Below are positions 22,422 to 33,020 of a stretch of DNA of 64,000 bases, piece by piece. Made by a program: the position numbers and the translations under genes. How positions within the stretch are numbered: the stretch's first letter is position 1; each line of letters begins with the position of its first letter. Under the pieces are notes generated by a model, which ran no database searches, was not told the DNA's origin, and saw nothing but the letters and a program-made list of their open reading frames with translations. The stretch is from Moniliella sp. 'wahieum' (Eukaryota > Basidiomycota > Moniliellomycetes > Moniliellales > Moniliellaceae): assembly GCA_003971905.1 (NCBI GenBank), contig RSEE01000008.1:310001-374000 (forward strand), written 5' to 3'.

Positions 22422-22826
22422 GGTGCGGGCCGCTGAAGGCGAACGGGGTGGAGAAGGAGGAGGACGGGGCGCGGCAGGCGCGAAGGCGCAGCGGTGGGGG
22501 GGTGGGGCCAGGCGACGAGGGCGGAGCTGGCGCAGACAGCCAATCATAAACAACAGGAGTAGGCCGCAGGCGTTGGGCGCGAGAGACGCCGCTCGGGGGG
22601 CTCGGAGCGGAGCAGGAGGGTCAAGACGGGCGTGAACATTTCAGGCGGCGCGGCGCCGAGGGGCTGAGGATGCCCGAATGGCGAAGCTTGAAGCTTGAGG
22701 GAGGCAGCAGGCGGCGGAGCTTCCCGCGGATCGAAGGAGGCTTTGATCATTGATCCTTGCACCCCTCGGCCTCGCCCGCCCGGACGGTCTTCGAGCGGAG
22801 CGCCCCTCCTGCGCCCCCGACCACCC
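22422..22826. promoter_or_regulatory. Divergent promoter region of APA2 and VPS74
   Basis: 405 GC-rich bases between divergent start codons. Contains a gaagcttgaagcttga micro-repeat at 22682-22698. No gene recognised. Confidence 0.45.
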
Positions 22827-24218
22827 ATGGATGCTGGAGGACTGTCGAGACGACGCGCTCATGGCCGCCGCTCCGTCCCCGCCGGCCCAGATGGCGATGG
22901 GCCCCAGGACGATGCCTCGCCCGCATCTGCACATGCTCTCCCCCACCTCTCGTCCCCGCCATCCACCCGCCGGGCAGCCACCGCCCCCCACACCTACCGC
23001 CTCCCGGACTCGGACCACCCCATTGCGTTTGACCCACGCGACCTCGCCGATGGCGGTGTCCCAGCGGGCCAGCCCCGGCCACCCCGGCTGACCATCATGG
23101 AGGAAGTGCTGCTGCTGGGCATGAAGGACCATGCGGGCTACCTCTCCTTTTGGAACGACAGCATCTCCTACTCGCTCCGCGGTGCTGTCCTGCTCGAGCT
23201 GGCCCTGCGTGGACGCATTAGGATCGCACAAGATCCGCAGCGCTATGACTGGGCTGTGCAGGAGCGAGGGCTCGAAGTTGCGTCGCGGCAGCCAACGGGC
23301 GATGTGCTGCTGGACGAGACGTTGCGCCACATGGCGCTGTACGAGGCCAAACAGACAGCCCTCGGCATCTACAAGCGCAAGTCCTGTGTTCAGTGGACCG
23401 ATGTGCTTGCTGGAGAGACATGGGACCCAAAGCAGATCACGTACCAGCTCCGGGCCGTTCGAGAGCGCCTGGCCAAGGGCTTGGTCGACAAGGGCGTCCT
23501 CCGCACCGAAAAGTCCAGCATCCTCTTCTTTGACGTGACCACCCACCCCCTGGAAGATGTGGCGGCGAAGCAAGCCGTAGTGCGCAGGGTGCATTCCATA
23601 CGTGTCCCCCAAAGCCAAGACAGGGAGAGATGTGTCTCCCATGGGAGTTAGTCCCGACTCGCTCTACGCCGAGGAACGAGACCCTGTACCTTTCCCGGTC
23701 ATACGAGCCCTTTGTACCGTCTGCGCAGCGTTGGCGGCCAATGTGTTGGAAAATGCGTTGGTAAACCTCAGCTTTACCCGGCGAGAGGCGGCGTTTGAGC
23801 GGGCGGACGCGTTGATTGCCGAACTGGGGCAGTGGCCGATGGCTCCCACCTTGCCAATGGGCAACATTGGCAATCCCTCCCGTCCAAAAGAGCTACCGGC
23901 CACCACGGATGCGGCCAGGAGAAGCAAGCGTGTCATGCCTAGCAGTCTTGCCGCCGGCAGCGTAGCCCAGTTAGAACCCGATGAAGGGACTGATGAGGGG
24001 CGATCCACCTTGGCCCTCAATTCTCTGCTGGCCATGGTGCGGGACGAGATGGAAGCAGCGGGAGGAGCGGTAGCCGGGGTCAATTCGAAGCGATCGCAGG
24101 CATCTTGGGTGCTTTGGCCCGAATGGATTGCCTTGTACGTGTCACATGTAACCATGTAACCCCTCTTGATGGATCCCATGTGTACCCCAGTACTAACCTA
24201 TCACACGTTCAGATTTGA
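22827..24218 (+). CDS. VPS74: Golgi phosphatidylinositol-4-phosphate effector Vps74/GOLPH3, frameshifted
   Basis: Peripheral Golgi protein that binds PtdIns4P and retains glycosyltransferases. From ATG 22827 the first 90 residues are Ser/Ala/Pro-rich, followed by the GPP34 core: LTIMEEVLLLGMKDHAGYLS and ISYSLRGAVLLELALRGRI. The frame changes at a CCCCC run near 23606; one C fewer continues into the second half, ALAANVLENALVNLSFTRRE and ALIAELGQWP. A poorly conserved stretch follows. A second change near 24075 restores EAIAGILGALARMDCL, the family's last helix. Intron 24135-24212 (GTACGT, TACTAAC branch, TTCAG) then supplies the final Ile and stop. About 437 residues, longer than yeast Vps74, mainly through the disordered N-terminus and the loop before the last helix. 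Confidence 0.9.
24135..24212 (+). other. VPS74 terminal intron
   Basis: 78 nt, GTACGT donor, perfect TACTAAC branch site at 24191-24197 and TTCAG acceptor. The last exon codes only Ile and the stop. Confidence 0.75.
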
Positions 24219-25876
24219 CCCTATCATGCCAATACCCAGCCCCCTCTCCTTACGCCGCGTTGCATTGTGCTTCCAACGTTTTTTGCATCCTTCATTGTTC
24301 GGTCCCGACTGGCCCATCCTCCTTTCGTCTCTCACATGCAACCGATCTAAATGACCTTCCACCCCTTTCGTTCACCCTTGCTTCTTAGCTCCTACCACAT
24401 GCCAAGCGCCATCATCCCCCCGATTTCCCCCGCACGCTCAATGCAATGGGGACATCGTGCAACATATGCCCTCCCATTTGGCGTGGCCTTGCTACCTACC
24501 CCTAGGCGCGAAGAGGCCTCCGACGCACAAACTCTCAGCAACAACAGCATCGTATGGTGCGCCCAACCCACACGCCTGCGCCCACCTGGTTCTATCAACT
24601 CTCCGTGTCGCGCAACACCCACTGTCCCTTGCTTCGTCGGTCGGCAAGGGTATCTGTGCAGTGTAGCACTCTGGTGGTGGAAGTCGCAGTGTGGAAAGGA
24701 ACATACCCCGGCGACCCGGCCAAGGTGAGCAAGGAAGCAATTTTGAAAATGGGAATGGGAAAAGAGCATCGGCACTAACCACTGCGCCATTGTTGTTGCC
24801 CCTCGAAAAGAGCTGGGACGCGGTACATAGTCGTTCAGCCCGCTGTGGGACTCGACGCGATCCAAGGATGGACCAGTTGGGAGCTACCTCGTGTCGCATT
24901 GGTTGGTCGCCCGGGTCTGCCGAAGGAAGTCCAACGTTATATGCGGAGCAATTCTCCTGCCTCGCTCCCCGCCAAAGATAAGGTGCATCTGCGGAACAAG
25001 GCTGTGGCACACAGTTCAGGTGAAGGGAATTTCGACCCTCCGAGGCGGGGGGTATATGCGCAGAACAGGGACTAGTGAAGGTACAGAACAAGTCTGTGCC
25101 GCAGGAGTCGGAAATGGTATATCCCGGTTGACAAAAGAGTGAGGTATATAGTTCGCCTTTGGGAAAGAGGGAAAGAGGGAAAGAGGGATGGCCCATTTAA
25201 GGAACCGCACGGCAGCTACGTTTCCACTAGACATGCCTGTTACCTTTCCCCCTGAGTTGACACACGGGGGGGGGGAGGACGGATTGTGATGGATCCATTA
25301 GTTAAGAAGGACCGGGACATATAGTCTCCCAGGGTAGGAAGAACAATCGTTTTGACAAGAATGATTCGATAGTAGCAATGACGGGAAGAAGCGCAAATAT
25401 CATTCAGATATACTGAAGGTGGCTTCCACCTTGGGGCCAAACCATGTCTTCCATGTATGTGGCACACTTAGAATGGTCCAGTGTCCTCAGTCGATATATG
25501 TGGATGAGGCCCGATCCACTTTCGTTCTTCTCTGTCAACAATCGTCATCAGGTAGCATCGATAACACCCCTACGGAACCTAACGTCCCTCTTGGCAAGGT
25601 GCAACAACACTTAAACCTCTCTAACGAAGAGGGTGTAGCCAAGAGAGGAATCGCTACAAATCTCATCCCTACATCTATACTCGGCAGAAAGCCTGCTGTT
25701 GTTGGCAACGCGAGTAAGTGGATTTTGCAAGAACTGGCTCTCGGGTTCCAAAACGTTGAATCGAACGAGCTTCCCAAACGAGGGAGGTGTGCAGAATGAT
25801 GTGGAAAGAACAAATACTGAAAGGTGCAGAAGATTGAGGGGATGCCGTTGAGGGTGTGTGGGGGATGGGGTTGGAA
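24219..25876. other. 1.66-kb gap, no gene recognised
   Basis: Between the VPS74 3' end and the NADAR gene 3' end. A 234-codon open frame lies on the minus strand (24492-25196) but is Cys/Pro-rich without any known motif. GT..CACTAAC..AG combinations exist near 24726-24830, so an unrecognised spliced gene is possible. A 10-bp ggaaagaggg repeat sits at 25161-25187. Confidence 0.4.
25161..25187. repeat. ggaaagaggg tandem repeat, about 2.7 copies
   Basis: A purine-rich 10-bp unit repeated without interruption in an intergenic region. Confidence 0.75.
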
Positions 25877-27094
25877 TTAAATTGTTGCCGCTGCGCTGCC
25901 CCATCCCAGTCCAGCTGCAGCCCGAAGGAGTTCGCGGGTACGCATCAACGCCTTGCCTTGCTCATTCTTCCCTCGGAACGAGTGTTGTACCGTGGAAGTG
26001 TGCAGACGAGGTCGTGAAGGCTTCGGAGGGGCCCCGAAATGCACTCCCCTTGACGCGACGGGTAGACCTTCGAGACTTGGATGTGTTTCCTTACTGCTTG
26101 GCAAAGGCACCGAGGGGCGACGGTCGTAAGGAAACGGGATGGGGGGCGTATCTGCGTGGTCTTCCTTCTGGTCAGATTCATCATTCTCTAGTGTCTCTTG
26201 GTTCTCCTCGTCGTGGTCGCGAAGGTCGATCGTGTCGGAGGTGGAAGCCGACACCTCCTCATTCACGCCCGAACTTCTTGGCGACCGGGATCGACGCGGC
26301 TGCTTCCTGGGCTGCTTCTTTGGCTCGTGCCGCCCGCTGTGCCGCTGAAAGCGCCGATCGTGACCGGCCTCGCGATGGAACAGGCGTATCGAGCTGGGAT
26401 AGGCTCACACCCGCGCCCCAAAATACTTCCGAGGGCGTGGCATAAACAATCAATGCGTCCCCCGTCTCGAGCAGGCGAAGGCTCAGGTCAGAATGTTGGG
26501 TAAACTTGAGTAGCAACACCCGATCCATTGCCGCTACATTCAATCGATCTCTCATCCAGCCACGCTCGACGTAGGCGGAATGTTGATGTGCGACCCGACG
26601 TGCGTCTTGCGGCGTCGCCTGCCGCCGCACTTTGTGTGCCACCTCAGGATGGGCGGTAAACTTGAGCGCTTGGAACAAGTGTTCTGGGGGGTACGAATGA
26701 GCGGACGAACCTGGATGCAGGAGAGTGGATACGTACCAGCAGTAGGATAGCGGACTCCGTCCAAGTAAACGGGATGGTCCGAATCGGGCGACAGCCAAAA
26801 GTTCGGCGCACCCTTGTGGTGGAAGGCAATCCGCATAGGGTTTCGACTCGAATCATACAGGACACCGTTGGCGATAAAGGGAGTCTTGTCCAGGACAGGC
26901 TTGGGCGCTGCCCCAGCCACGGAGGAGGAAGCCGTAGTAGAGATAGATTCCGATTGCGAGTCCGGCTGGGAAAGGACTGGCGAATCGATGGGGGACAAGA
27001 GTTCAGGGGAAGGAAGTGCGGGTTCAGAGGCTTCCGCTGGCGGTTCCGACGTAGTCTTAGACTTGCGCCGAAGCAAGCTGGAGAGGCTGGGCAT
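25877..27094 (-). CDS. NADAR-domain protein (YbiA/DUF1768 family), one frameshift
   Basis: NADAR proteins are N-glycosidases; bacterial YbiA-type members hydrolyse damaged riboflavin intermediates and others act on ADP-ribosylated substrates. From ATG 27094 there is a Ser/Pro-rich leader of about 60 residues, then FIANGVLYDSSRNPMRIAFH and NFWLSPDSDHPVYLDGVRYP. Intron 26684-26736 (GTACGT..CCCAG) joins to AEHLFQALKF (the E-H-x-x-Q motif). Then follow RVAHQHSAYVERGWMRDRLN, MDRVLLLKFTQH, LLETGDALIVYATPSEVFWG. One surplus base at about 26262 must be skipped to read an acidic insertion and the closing motif FRGKNEQGKALMRTRELLR. That insertion, roughly 120-140 residues between FWGAG and GKNEQGK, is much longer than in bacterial members. 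Total about 388 residues. Confidence 0.85.
26684..26736 (-). other. NADAR gene intron
   Basis: 53 nt, GTACGT donor, CCCCCAG acceptor; splicing creates the A-E-H-L-F-Q motif that defines the family. Confidence 0.88.
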
Positions 27095-28519
27095 GGATGG
27101 GATGCGGTGGTGGTGGTGGCTCTGAGTATTCAAGGTTCAGGAGGAGATGCAAGAGAAGCATGCCATAAATGACACAGACAGAAACAGAACAGTCGGCAAG
27201 AAGCGAGGGGCGCCAGCTGAGTCGGATGCTTCGCAGGAACACTGTTGGTGGGGGTGGTCGGTCAGTAGCTCGCCGCCTCAAGCCTTCCAGTTGATGATTG
27301 CCATTCAACAGGAGGTCTGTCCAGTGCTCAACCGCTTCCCAAGCGCCTCCGCGGCTGGCACTTTTTGCCGCTGTTGTTCACGGCTTAATGAGGCCGAGGG
27401 ATCAACGTTCGGCGCGCCCAGCCTGAGCGCCTCGGCCTGAGGTCCGGAGGCATGAGACCTGAGGCTCAGCAGAAAACTGCTGGCTCGTTTGTAGTCCACG
27501 CCATTGCCAGCCCGCCCGGACGTATGCTAGTGCATACCACACAGAGCACGCCATCGCATCACCATCCACCATTTTTATACTCCGTTCACAGTCTGTCCAT
27601 CTTTTGCGGACATGTACATAGCCGGCAACAATTAGCTAGTTACTAGTTGCTAGTTACGCGCTACGAGTCACCAGCACATCACTGGGTATTAGCTGGTCAC
27701 CGTCACCCGGAGGCGTTCTGACGCGCTGACGTCTGAAAGGCCCACACCTATGCCAGCCCCACGCCCTGGGCAGTCTCAGGGCAGTTCGGCACGCTCTTGG
27801 CCCGCGGCGCAGCTGCGCAGGGCGTCGGGGGAGGCCTGCTACAAAAAGCTGCGTCCGTCGGGAACGTGTGATCACGCGATTGGTGATCGATTGGTCCTCG
27901 TCGCAGCGCCACCACCGTTCAAAAAGCGCGGTACGTGGGCACGGCACAAATCAGCGGAGGCTTGTTGAACGCACGTTCAAGGTACGCTCGACACGACAAA
28001 AGACGTAGACGCCCCTGTCCAGGGGAAGGCGCGACGAGCAGACAAGGCCGATGCGTTGGTGGTCAGCGTCGAGGAAGCGGTCTTGGGGCGGCGGCGGCAA
28101 GTCTGTTTGTAATGGCTTACCACCAGAGAGAGAACCCGGGGGACGCCTCGAAAGAGGAATTGCGTGCTGCGGTAATAATTGGTGCTGGGCGACAGACCAC
28201 TCAATCGGCGCGTGAGTTAGTAACGGCTGAGCTGAGCTAGCCTGAGCGGTCTGAGACCTCAGCCTGAGCAGCAGTGCGCCTGGAAATGAGCCTGGGTGCT
28301 GATGTAAGCAGCGCTTCATTTGGATTCCATTCAATGTTTCATTTCCCAGCTAGCCATTCCGCCCAGGGCGGAAGGATGAGCTTCGCGAGCGAGTGGGTTT
28401 GCCAAGCAGGTGGACGCGCTCGATGGTGGATGGCTGGCTGGAGCCGGGCGGCCGGCGGGGCGGCCACCTCTTCCTCCCCACCCAACTCCGTCTGCCCAGC
28501 CGACGAGCTGTTGTCCACC
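27095..28519. promoter_or_regulatory. Divergent intergenic region between the NADAR gene and uS14m
   Basis: 1.4 kb between divergent starts. Contains short palindromic direct repeats such as gctagttactagttgctagttac (about 27631-27655, ctagt units) and sgctgagc-type direct repeats near 28220-28270. No gene recognised. Confidence 0.4.
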
Positions 28520-28931
28520 ATGGCGTCGGTAACAGGCATGCCGGTCAACCGTATCCTGCGGGACATGAACCGTCGCACTCAGTTCGCGTCCAACGAGCTG
28601 ATGCGCATGACGTACAAATACATTGCTCGCAACACCACCCTCCCGCCGCCTGTGCGCCACCAGGCTCAGCTGAAGCTCAACGAGTTCCCCAAGAACGCGG
28701 CTCGGCCCGTTTTCAAGTCGCGCTGCACTGCTTCAGGCAAGGGCCATTCCGTCTTCACCAATGTCGGCCTCTCTCGGGTACGTGCGCTTGGGTTGGCACC
28801 CGGGTGCTACCTACTGCTCCATCTCGTTGGGAATCCCTGCTGACTTGACTCCTTCTCGTGTCCTCCAGCCCCAATTCCGCCACCAGGCATTGGCTGGCAT
28901 GATCCCTGGCGTGGAAAAGGCGTCATGGTAA
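28520..28931 (+). CDS. MRP2: Mitochondrial small-subunit ribosomal protein uS14m (Mrp2-like)
   Basis: Component of the mitochondrial ribosome head, next to the decoding region. The 106-residue protein starts MASVTGMPVNRILRDMNRRT. It has the S14 core: KLNEFPKNAARPVFKSRC, GHSVFTNVGLSR and, after the intron, PQFRHQALAGMIPGVEKASW. The ending K-A-S-W is typical of S14. The intron is 28778-28868 (GTACGT donor, CTGAC branch-like, CTCCAG acceptor, phase 0). No zinc-binding cysteines of the C+ type are present, as expected for mitochondrial forms. An in-frame ATG further upstream exists but its extension looks non-coding. Confidence 0.92.
28778..28868 (+). other. uS14m intron
   Basis: 91 nt, GTACGT..TCCTCCAG, phase 0, joins VGLSR to PQFRHQ. 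Confidence 0.88.
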
Positions 28932-29515
28932 TTGATAGTCCCCACCTGTGGAAATGCGATTAGACAAAGTAAGAAGGGAAGGAACAAAGAGCGTGTGTCC
29001 AAGAATGAGGTTTCTGAACATAATGCTCAGGTGGGCGGCCTTTGGCACTGCCCACGTGTGTGCTAGAGTGCGACTTGGGAGCGCTCGCGACCCTATGCAT
29101 CAGCTGCAAAGCAGCCTTCAGACAAGACTGAAGGCAAAGTGGTGAGCTACAAGTCTTCAAGCAACGTCTGAAGGGAAGGAGAAAGGAGAGAGAGAAGGGA
29201 GATGGAGCAAGCAGGGCGTGCGCGGCCTGCGAGCGGAACTCTTCCGCCCGGCTAAGCGAACGTCACCGATCCACTTAGGGCCGTGCAGGGAATAGTAGCA
29301 CTATCCTCTAACAATGTGGATCCGTCAAAACATTCTTTTCTTTGCAGAGGGACAAGGAGAGACCAAGGGTGAGAATTAATCAGCCCAGAGAGCAAAAGAC
29401 AAGGGACGGTAGAGAGAGTGAAGATGGACCAAGTTATATACATGTACAGGAGATGAGAGAAAGATTGACCGGCTTGCCGGCTAGACGTGTGTCAAGGGGC
29501 AAACTGGACCATCCT
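28932..29515. other. Convergent 3' flanks of uS14m and the heparinase-like gene
   Basis: Intergenic between convergent genes. Includes a cttcagac/gtctgaag inverted repeat near 29105-29175. No gene recognised. Confidence 0.45.
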
Positions 29516-32095
29516 TCAGTTGTGACTGGTCAGGGACCAGCTGTTGAGCGCGACCGATGGCGGTTGCGCCTGGTCGGCGCTACTCAGGTCGTCCCACTGT
29601 GGCTGAAACAGCACCTCAATTGTCTGCTGCGAGCCAGGCTTGAGGTCAATTTTGAGTACCGACACGCCCACGTTGGTCGGGTTGCCGGGCAAATTGTCCG
29701 CCGACGCACCCGGTCCCCAGGAAGAGCCAGCAGGGGGGCCTTCGGTGGTGAAGGTGGCGCCCGGTGGGCTGAGAATCGACACTTTCATCACCTTGGGCTT
29801 GGAAAAGCTGTAGCTAACGCCGATGGCAGCATTGGGATCGGTCAGGTTGTTCAGTGTCAAGGTTGCGTTGGCACCCGCGAGCGAGATGGTGGCATTGGTT
29901 TGCATACGCCACTCGATCGACGACTTGCCCACCCCAGCAGCAATCTCGTCCCGAAGCAGTACTTGCCGGCGCGCATTGAGGGGCCGAATCCCACGCACCA
30001 CCTTGCCCGTCGTTTGGTTGTAGGCGGAACTCATATCGGTGACGAAGTAGGCATTGTCCCGAGTGCTAGGGGAAAAGTTGATGGCGCTCGATTGCGTCTT
30101 GTTGGTGGTGCCAAACTTGTTGACTGGTGCACAATTGACTTGCTGATTGGCCCCATCAATCAAAAGCGTGTTTTGGCCGGCCGTGCCCTTGCGGTAGTAG
30201 GTCCAGCGCTGGGCCTGCTCCGTTTCTGAGGTAAAGTAGCCAGGAGACAAGTACTGTGCCGAGCCATACTCGCCGGCAAACCGGGTGCCCAGCGCATCAA
30301 TCACAAAGTCGCCCACATCCAGATCGCCATGGGTTTGGTGGCCAGTCAGATTGGATGCCTTCATCGCCACATACAGCCCGGTAAAGTCGGTCCATGATGA
30401 ACGCATCGACACCCACGAGCCGCGCGTGTCGGGGAAATAACGGTCAAGAGGGAGGTCGTTCCAGAAGGCGCCCGTGGCCGACGTATCATACCAAAACAGG
30501 GCCAAGGGATCACCCATTGCATCGGCCCGATCCCGTTGGAAGAGCGTGAGAAGGGGTTGCTTATACTGATTCCCCCACCATAACATGCCATTTGCGTTGG
30601 TGGAAAACTTGTTGGGTCCATGGTCCCCGTATGCCATCATGCCCGCCATACCGGAGACGTACATGTGGAAATAGCCCGTCTTGTAAAACTCTGGGTTCAA
30701 GCCTTGGTTGCTGCCCGTGGCGGTGATCAAGGAGGACTCGGCACGGACGGCAGCGTTGGTTCCAAAGTACCAGTAATTGGGTGTTTCCGCCCAGGTACCG
30801 TCAGAGTAGGGACCCTGGAAACAGTTGTCTGTAATGTTGGCCAGAGCCAGGTCGAGCACTTGGGAGCCGATCTTGTTGGGATCATCACCATCGTCCCCAC
30901 TGATGGCAAGGGCCCCGAGGAGGAGACCCGAGTTGGACACACAATTCCAGTTCCCGTTTCCATTCGACGCTTCAGCCCACCACCCAATACTGCCATTCCC
31001 TTTCAGAGCCGACAGGCCTGGAACCAGTCCAAGGGTGATGATGCTCCACCGCAGCGATTGGAGTTGGGTGGCGTTCCATGCATCATGAAGCCAATCGTAG
31101 CCAATTGCAAACGCGGCGGTCATCTCGCCGGTGTCAAGGAAGTGGGTCGGGTTCCAATGTTGGTCAGGGAGCGGCGCTGGTCCTTGCCCAAAGGGAGTTG
31201 AGGTATTTCCTGCGGCGGTAACGAGCTCAGTCCAAGCCCGATCCGCCCACTTTTTATCCTTGGTCATGCGGTAGGCGTATGCAAATGCCCGGATCCGCCG
31301 CTGCACTTCCCGGGACACGTCTAACACGCCCGATCCGGCATAGCCGCCATCAATACTGTAGTTCGTGACAGGCATGCTGTACCACGCCGATGCGTTGGCA
31401 AACACAGAGTCGTTCATCGCTGTCAGGTAGGCGTCGTGTTGGATCCGCTGTTCCATGCAGTTCCACATGTAGCCAGGTGCCATGAGACGCGGGTGAGCAC
31501 GTAAGTTGGTCATGGATAGGCCAGATGAATCGTCTTGGCATGCCACGGCCGGATTACCGTTACCCGCAGGGCTAGCTGTGTTGGCTGTCTTGAGAAACAT
31601 TGGGTTCCCATACATGTCGGTCGATCCAGAAAAGAGATGGTCCGCTTTGCCTGCAGACGCATGACTGTTGGCAAGCGAAGTGAGGGAGGGATTGTCGATC
31701 TGGGTACTACCGCCCTGCGAAGCAGCATTGGTCCCTGACGAACCGTTTTTCTTGGACTTGTGCGCGCCAAAGTAGCCACCCAGCACGGCGGCGACGATGA
31801 CAACCACGGCGACGATGGGAAGAAAGACGGTAAGCCACTTTGACGGCCGCTTCTTGCCGGGGGTGGGGGCGTTGTAGGAGTACTTGGGCTGGGAGTAGCC
31901 AGGGCCGGCGAGGTGCTCACTTGACGCGTTGGGTGCATATCCATTGTTGTATCCCGAGCTCGTGTCGAGGTAGTAGCTGCTCGCGTTCTCCTGCTTGAGG
32001 AACGCACCCTGGGATGCACTGTCATCGTAGTGCCCTGCGGCGTAGCCGGCTTGGCTGTAGCCCGAGTTGTTGTTGTGCAGGTAAGGCTGGGCCAT
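29516..32095 (-). CDS. Membrane-anchored heparinase II/III-like protein (putative polysaccharide lyase)
   Basis: Probably cleaves an acidic polysaccharide at the cell surface; substrate unknown. The frame is intact, 859 residues from ATG 32095 (MAQPYLHNNNSGYSQAGY). Residues 1-90 are cytosolic, rich in Tyr/Asn/Gln. After KKRPSKW a single membrane helix follows (LTVFLPIVAVVVIVAAVLGG), so the rest is predicted outside the cytosol (type II topology). The exterior part has an alpha/alpha toroid (RIRAFAYAYRMTKDKKWADR, FAIGYDWLHDAWNATQ, NWNCVSNSGLLLGALAISGD) and a heparinase II/III core (HQTHGDLDVGDFVIDALGTR, with the GDxxxFV-like motif and His). Many N-x-S/T sites support secretion. An in-frame ATG at 32215 would add 40 residues without conservation features. 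Heparinase-like assignment rests on fold-type motifs, not on close similarity. Confidence 0.8.
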   Translation of the reverse strand: MAQPYLHNNNSGYSQAGYAAGHYDDSASQGAFLKQENASSYYLDTSSGYNNGYAPNASSEHLAGPGYSQPKYSYNAPTPGKKRPSKWLTVFLPIVAVVVIVAAVLGGYFGAHKSKKNGSSGTNAASQGGSTQIDNPSLTSLANSHASAGKADHLFSGSTDMYGNPMFLKTANTASPAGNGNPAVACQDDSSGLSMTNLRAHPRLMAPGYMWNCMEQRIQHDAYLTAMNDSVFANASAWYSMPVTNYSIDGGYAGSGVLDVSREVQRRIRAFAYAYRMTKDKKWADRAWTELVTAAGNTSTPFGQGPAPLPDQHWNPTHFLDTGEMTAAFAIGYDWLHDAWNATQLQSLRWSIITLGLVPGLSALKGNGSIGWWAEASNGNGNWNCVSNSGLLLGALAISGDDGDDPNKIGSQVLDLALANITDNCFQGPYSDGTWAETPNYWYFGTNAAVRAESSLITATGSNQGLNPEFYKTGYFHMYVSGMAGMMAYGDHGPNKFSTNANGMLWWGNQYKQPLLTLFQRDRADAMGDPLALFWYDTSATGAFWNDLPLDRYFPDTRGSWVSMRSSWTDFTGLYVAMKASNLTGHQTHGDLDVGDFVIDALGTRFAGEYGSAQYLSPGYFTSETEQAQRWTYYRKGTAGQNTLLIDGANQQVNCAPVNKFGTTNKTQSSAINFSPSTRDNAYFVTDMSSAYNQTTGKVVRGIRPLNARRQVLLRDEIAAGVGKSSIEWRMQTNATISLAGANATLTLNNLTDPNAAIGVSYSFSKPKVMKVSILSPPGATFTTEGPPAGSSWGPGASADNLPGNPTNVGVSVLKIDLKPGSQQTIEVLFQPQWDDLSSADQAQPPSVALNSWSLTSHN

Positions 32096-32408
32096 TGTTG
32101 CTGCCAGCACCACGCGTGGCGCAGTGGATAGAGAAGGAGAGGAAGGGTTGGAGGCGGGACGGAAAGAGATACGACGTGATGGGGCGTGGTGCGACACGAA
32201 GCCAGGCGCTCGCACCGCTTGCTGATAGACCCTTGTCTCGTCTGGTCCCCTGGGTGGCGCCTCCGCACGGCGTCAGTGTGGGGGGCACGCGTCTCGTGTG
32301 CGACGCCCCGAATGAGGGGAGCATGGGGGCAGCGTTTGCATGCCATCCCATCTGCCGACAAGTCACACGCAGCACGCGAGCCATGGTGCAAAAGGTAGGG
32401 GGGGCAGT

Positions 32409-32438
32409 GTTCAACGTTCAACGTTCAACACGTTCAAC
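32409..32438. repeat. gttcaac tandem micro-repeat
   Basis: Four copies of gttcaac, partly with an acgttcaac context, in an intergenic region. Confidence 0.75.
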
Positions 32439-32860
32439 CCCAGTCATTGATCACGCATCTGTGACCGAGTCACCTGTGATCATCGATCAACTGTCAGGCG
32501 CGTCACGCGTCCCTGGCCACTGACCAGTGACTTATCATCACAGGTCCAGTACTCGGAGTACGCAGTGCGCGCTCTGCTGGGCTCTGCTCCACACACTGGT
32601 AGTGTGCCTTGATGGCACCTGGCGAGTGACATCCTTGGGGACTACAGCGTGTCGCAGTTCAGCATCCTATCATTGTCCTCCTCGCGTCGGTCCAATTTCA
32701 ATTGCAAACACCAGCTATCGCAGCGTCCTGTCACGCGCGCCTTCTCCCACGCCCTGTATCAAGTCGATTTGCATACCGTCGCATCAATCTGTCACGCATG
32801 AAAGCCACACATGAAAGTCACGCATCATGCATCATGGAACATGGAACATCCATTCATTGA

Positions 32861-32887
32861 CATCGAACGTCGAACGTCGAACATCGA
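32861..32887. repeat. cgaacgt tandem micro-repeat
   Basis: catcgaacgtcgaacgtcga: three units of 7 bp followed by a partial one. Intergenic. Confidence 0.75.
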
Positions 32888-33020
32888 CCAACTTTCGGGG
32901 TGAGGCTCACTTGGCTAAAAAAAGTGTACTATCCGTTCGCCTACTAGCTTCCACAGCTTGAGGCCTCCAAGCTTCGCCGTCACCAACCAGATATACACCG
33001 TCCTCATTGCCTCATTCCGC

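Larger units (their letters stand above)
32096..33020. other. Intergenic between heparinase-like and ETHE1-like genes
   Basis: Holds the heparinase-like promoter and the ETHE1-like 3' flank. Two tandem micro-repeat clusters: gttcaac units at 32409-32438 and cgaacgt units at 32861-32887. A gatcatcgatcaac palindrome lies near 32478-32491. No gene recognised. Confidence 0.45.

Noticed and set aside
23590-23620. Programmed ribosomal frameshift in VPS74
   Set aside because: No slippery heptamer plus structure evident, and the same kind of break occurs in many unrelated genes here.
24492-25196. 234-codon minus-strand frame as a gene
   Set aside because: No domain, no clear start context, and irregular composition; mentioned only as part of the gap.
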